The notes under the pieces were generated by a model. It did not search any database and was not told the DNA's origin. It was given only the letters and a program-made list of their open reading frames with translations. Made by a program: the position numbers and the translations under genes. Positions 59,863 through 64,000 of a DNA stretch of 64,000 nucleotides are shown one piece after another (position 1 is the first letter of the stretch; the number at the start of each line of letters is the position of its first letter). Source of the stretch: Nectonema munidae (lineage: Eukaryota > Nematomorpha > Nectonematoida > Nectonematidae); contig JAUIRK010000916.1 in NCBI GenBank assembly GCA_030549495.1, positions 1,401,001-1,465,000 of the forward strand. The letters run 5' to 3'.

Positions 59863-60741
59863 ATACAATAGGACCATTACTCTCTACCCACCAACACTTA
59901 ACTCCACCCTTATTAACACCTTGCATAATCATACACAGGCAACCTAATTTATACTCTTTCACCTCACCAAGCTTTCTTATTTCTACTTTAGATCCTAAAC
60001 CCACTACCCATCCTTACAAATCCCCAAGTTAGCAATTGATGCAAGCATATCAACCAACGTTGGAAAGTACTTAGTTATCTCATACCTACCTACCTACCTA
60101 CCTACCTTCAATTTATATTTAAATTCATGGCTGCATACCTATCAATTCATAGACCCAAATCCTAACTAAATTTTCAAACAATTTACTTTACCGACTGAAT
60201 ATATGTGTAGGTAGATTGTGAAGATTATATAAGATGATTCTTTGTTGTTCTGTGTTACTAATCAAGATTGGTAAATTTATTTTAAGCAACAATGAATTTC
60301 AGTACAGAGTAATACCAATTTTGATATGATCATGCTTGTCTTTAGAAAACAAACATGTTTAACCTTCGAACACCAAATATAAAATCGGTGCAACCAAAAA
60401 TTAGGTTCCCTAAAGATTTACAAGAGAACATTTTTAGTTATGGTATAAAACCTTCACTTGGTTAGAGTATAAAATATCTAATAGATAGACTATACAGATA
60501 GACTGTGAGCTTTCAGAGCAATCTTTGCAAGTATAGGACTCTCCCATTCCAATCAAAAAATCGCGATGTGATATTTCAGAAAAATATGTTTTGCACCTCC
60601 TCAATCATTACCCAAATCAATAAACCGTTGTTGAATTAAGAAGTCTTCTGAGGCCAGATTACTAATCGAGATTATAAACGGATTTTTGATAAAATGATAG
60701 TATTTTTCTAATTTTTATAGATTAAATAAAGAGAAATTTCT

Positions 60742-61834
60742 TGGCATGCTACACGGTGTTTTATTGCTCCAGGACATTTTTATTAATGAAAATCTTTCAT
60801 CAACAAATATGTTCGAAAATAAAGCAAAATTTTCCTTGTCAAAGAATGCAATTATTCCAGCTTCATTTCAAAAGATGTTATTTTTTTATCACAATGGAGT
60901 ACTCTGTACTCTTTTCCTTGCAGCGCAAGGTTAAAGGAATTCATATATTCAAATATGTTCACTAAAAATGATAGAAATATACGAAAACGGACCTCAGAAA
61001 ATTCGACATGCATGTCTAGTTTGCATTCCAGAAATTGTTGAATTTCTTTCCATAGTATCGCTTGGAAAATTTTCCTTTAGAAAGCCACCTCACGTTTGAG
61101 TGCAGAAAGAGTTTTTCAAATCTGAAAACAAACAAGATTTGAGGCATTTGCTTTAATGAAATACACTGTTTTAATGACTTCATTGAAAACATTTTTCAAC
61201 TCATCGAATATGGTTTTATAGCTCGGAGCACTGGATACCAATTATATCTGGAGATTTTTGCTTAGCCAGATTCCGACTTAATACCATGTGCTGTAAAATT
61301 TTTTATCACTTTGTCAAATGTTTTTCTTACAGTTGTTCTATTGCTGAGTTTCGCAAAATAAAAAATTGTCTACCAGGTTCTTGTCATATACATATTATAC
61401 GTAAACACAAGGTTGAGATAACTTTGAAACATCAATCGTTTCATCAATCTGAGCAAAAAAGTTGAAAATAGAATTCCGAATCAATAAAACCACGTCTGAC
61501 ATGTCATCAAACATTTCTGCTATTCGCCTTCTAACAATATCGTTTGACAGGAAGATATGCTTTAACTTTACAACTTCAGAACTTAGCACATTCAATATAT
61601 CTTTCCAGCAAGGTAATATCAACTGTTCCGATATTTTGTGGGACTTTTTACAACAGATATTTTTTGAAACTTGTCAAACCATACTTTATATTTTGCAAAA
61701 TAAAAAATAGTTTTGTTTTTCGAACTCAAGTGCTTCACTACCAGCGCAAGCTTCACTTGACGGGCTTTTAAAAAGTGGATGCTAACATTTCAGAACACAG
61801 AGGACACTTATGTTCCTCTTCCCCACCAGACTTT
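60742..61834 (-). pseudogene. hAT transposase relic of the ZBED5 type (copy 2)
   Basis: Counterpart of 23746-24836 with the same motifs and the same internal breaks. It has an unoccupied TTAA where copy 1 carries MITE E1. Confidence 0.75.
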
Positions 61835-62112
61835 AATGCAGTAAAAGGAAATTTCAAGTGTGAGTCGTCATATTTCATTGTTTAGCCATTAAAAAATAGA
61901 ACTCAATTCAAGGACTAACTTATTTATTCTTTTTAAATGTGATTTATTGGCAAAAATGGCAAATGACCAAATATGGGTGCATTATTTTGCGAAAAACGAT
62001 TCGCTCAGTGTCCTGTTCTTGAAGGTTGATGCAATCAGAATTACAAACAAGGTCATTTGACTTTATAAAATCTGTACAGCTGTGGTGAGATTGAGGGCTT
62101 ACAGTGCAAGTA

Positions 62113-62790
62113 TAATGCCGGGCGTAACATCGTATGAGGTAGCAAAATATTAACAGAAAGTTTGATATTTTTTGATTTTTTAAAGAATATTTTTCGATTC
62201 TTTGATTACAGAATTTTATTTTGATTATTTGACAAATATAATATTTAAAATCGTGCAAATTGCAAAGTATAGGTAATAACTTTTGTAACATCGTATGAGG
62301 TAGCAAAATATGAACAGAAAGTTTGATATTTTTTGATTTTTTAAAGAATATTTTTCGATTCTTTGATTACAGAATTTTATTTTGATTATTTGATAAAATA
62401 TATTATTTAATATAGTGAAAAAATTTTTACCTTACTTCATATCTCCTCCCCTGAGGGGGTATCAAATCTTACATCTAGAAAATATGAACGATAGGTTGGA
62501 GATGAATTATCGCGGTATACAGGTTGGAGATGAACCATCGTAGTATACAGGTATAATGTACTTATGTAGCATCGTCTCCCCGAATGAGGTATATCAAATC
62601 TTACATCTAGCAGAATGTGAAAAGAAAGTTGAACATTGTCTCCCTAGTTATTTGTACATGGAATAGAAACCATCGGGGTAGTATACAGGTTGGAGATGAA
62701 TCATCGTAGTATATAGTTTGGAGATGAATCATCGTAGAATACAGGTTGGAGAAGAATCATCGTAATATACGGGTTGGAGATAACACGGAA
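62113..62790 (+). repeat. 161-bp tandem duplication and 28-bp minisatellite (copy 2)
   Basis: Counterpart of 25311-25965 with small indels, e.g. ATCGGGGTAG near 62672. Confidence 0.7.
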
Positions 62791-63060
62791 GTTGTCTACC
62801 CGCGTTCAACCGTACAGGTTATGAGATTCTGTATCTATTTATTTATAAATGCTTTGTTATAATAAACTTTATTTGCTTAATCTTCGTTCCTTAAAAAAAT
62901 TTATTTTCAGCAATAAATGACTTATTTATAATTGTGAGTTTTTTGAATATACATTAAGTATCAATTATGTATTATTATTATTATGTATTCCCCAACTTGG
63001 GGACAAGGTGTAGTCAAAGAAGAAGACTATTTTTTGATCTAAAGTCATTTAGTAAAATCT

Positions 63061-63213
63061 CGGTCAGCCAAATGTCCGTTCGGTCAATTGTCTGTTCTGT
63101 CAAATGTCTGTTCGGCCAAATTTACGTCGGTTAAATGTCCATTCGGTCAGATGTATGTCGGCCAAATGTCTGTCGGCCAATTGTCTTTCGGCAAAATGTC
63201 CGGGTACCAATGT
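63061..63213 (+). repeat. GGCCAAATGTC minisatellite (copy 2)
   Basis: Counterpart of 26243-26395, almost identical. Confidence 0.75.
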
Positions 63214-63424
63214 CGAGTAATGATGGTAGTGTGTTTATTGGACAAAAATTCTTTTATGATAAATTTTGAAAATTATTTTAATTTGACATTGTAAATTTAT
63301 ATGGATCTACCTTTGAATGACTAAGCAGAAATTATTATGAGAAAACTTAAAAGATATTGATACATTTAGAATTGGATTAGCTTATATATACGAGATGTTA
63401 AAGCTTGCTTCATTCAATAAAATT

Positions 63425-64000
63425 ATCTGGCACAAATCCAATTTTTACTAGGGCTTACCAACGGGAGGGAAAGATTCTCCTACTTTAGCAATTACTCTAC
63501 ATTGATTATTTTTAAACTACCCCAGATTTCTCAACTTTGTTTCGGTTCAATATATTGATGATATATTAGCTTTTTTTGATAAAAGTACTGATATTGACGA
63601 TGCTTTCAAATTTCTTGATGAGATTACCAAATACAGGAGGAATCGTAATACTGATAATTCGATCCCATACTTAGACATCTCGTTTCAAACTCAAGCGAAC
63701 AACTTATTTAAATCTTCAGAAAGACAAAAGACAAAGGAATTACAATTAATTAAAACTCTGCACATTCTTTCAAAGTTAAGCAAGCATTAATTACTAATGA
63801 GTTATATCAAGTAGACCGACTTTGCAGTACATCTCAACATAAAGAAGATAAATTGAATTAAATTGAAAACAAATTCAAAAAGAATAATTTTCTAGAAAAT
63901 TTTGTCAATTATTCCTTTGATACATATATGAATAATACTAATAAAGATGCGATTGAATTTATTAGATACCTGTTTTTCGATACAAAGAAGGATAAAAAGA
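63425..64000 (+). pseudogene. Penelope-like element relic (copy 2, cut by window end)
   Basis: Carries the RT part: QYIDDILAFFDKS and NSIPYLDISF. The GIY-YIG part would lie outside the window. Confidence 0.7.

Larger units (their letters stand above)
53829..64000 (+). repeat. Large direct duplication, copy 2 (interior deletion)
   Basis: 53829-57483 matches 9118-12741; an eight-base filler CTGGTGTA (57484-57491) joins it to 57492-64000, matching 20504-27185. It keeps PHAX-like exons C and D, exon X, the LINE B 3' half, the hAT relic, the tandem arrays and the Penelope-like relic. It lacks MITE E1 and a nearby 45-bp stretch. Small insertions unique to this copy occur near 54410 and 56523. It continues past the window. 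Confidence 0.93.

Overview
This is AT-rich nuclear DNA from an animal, most likely an invertebrate; the species cannot be fixed from sequence alone. Introns with GT-AG ends, non-LTR retrotransposons, piggyBac, hAT and Tigger/pogo relics, a Penelope-like element, tRNA-derived SINEs and several MITE families are all present. No operon, bacterial promoter, phage or CRISPR structure is seen. Most long reading frames belong to transposable elements (TEs).

Layout. 1-9117: mostly anonymous AT-rich DNA with a Tigger end, a SINE and a 341-bp Tigger-type MITE. 9118-27185: a mosaic block of minus-strand host-like exons (10035-12243), LINE A (about 13.2-17.99 kb), LINE B (about 18.0-23.1 kb), a ZBED-type hAT relic, tandem repeats and a Penelope-like relic. 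27.4-39.6 kb: a MITE, a piggyBac relic, a dead Tigger element with its termini, two small dispersed repeat pairs, and two minus-strand exons that look like PHAX, the phosphorylated adaptor for snRNA export. 41.36-51.4 kb: two related minus-strand LINEs (C and D) in head-to-tail order. 51.6-53.8 kb: a tRNA-like element, a truncated LINE fragment and an unrecognised minus-strand exon-like region. 53829-64000: a second, direct copy of the 9118-27185 block, lacking about 7.76 kb of its interior and running off the window.

The best host-gene reading is a PHAX-like gene on the minus strand: exon A (39254-39503), exon B (35759-36011), then exon C (10897-11053) and terminal exon D (10035-10111), with TE-filled introns and at least one exon not located between B and C. 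Exons C and D are also present in the second copy of the block (55581-55737 and 54719-54795), where they lie upstream of exon A.

The most unusual signals are the large direct duplication with a clean empty/filled MITE site between its copies, a TTAA-targeting MITE family whose two ends match each other within a copy but differ between copies, the split and partly duplicated PHAX-like gene, and a nearly intact LINE whose only visible breaks lie in homopolymers.
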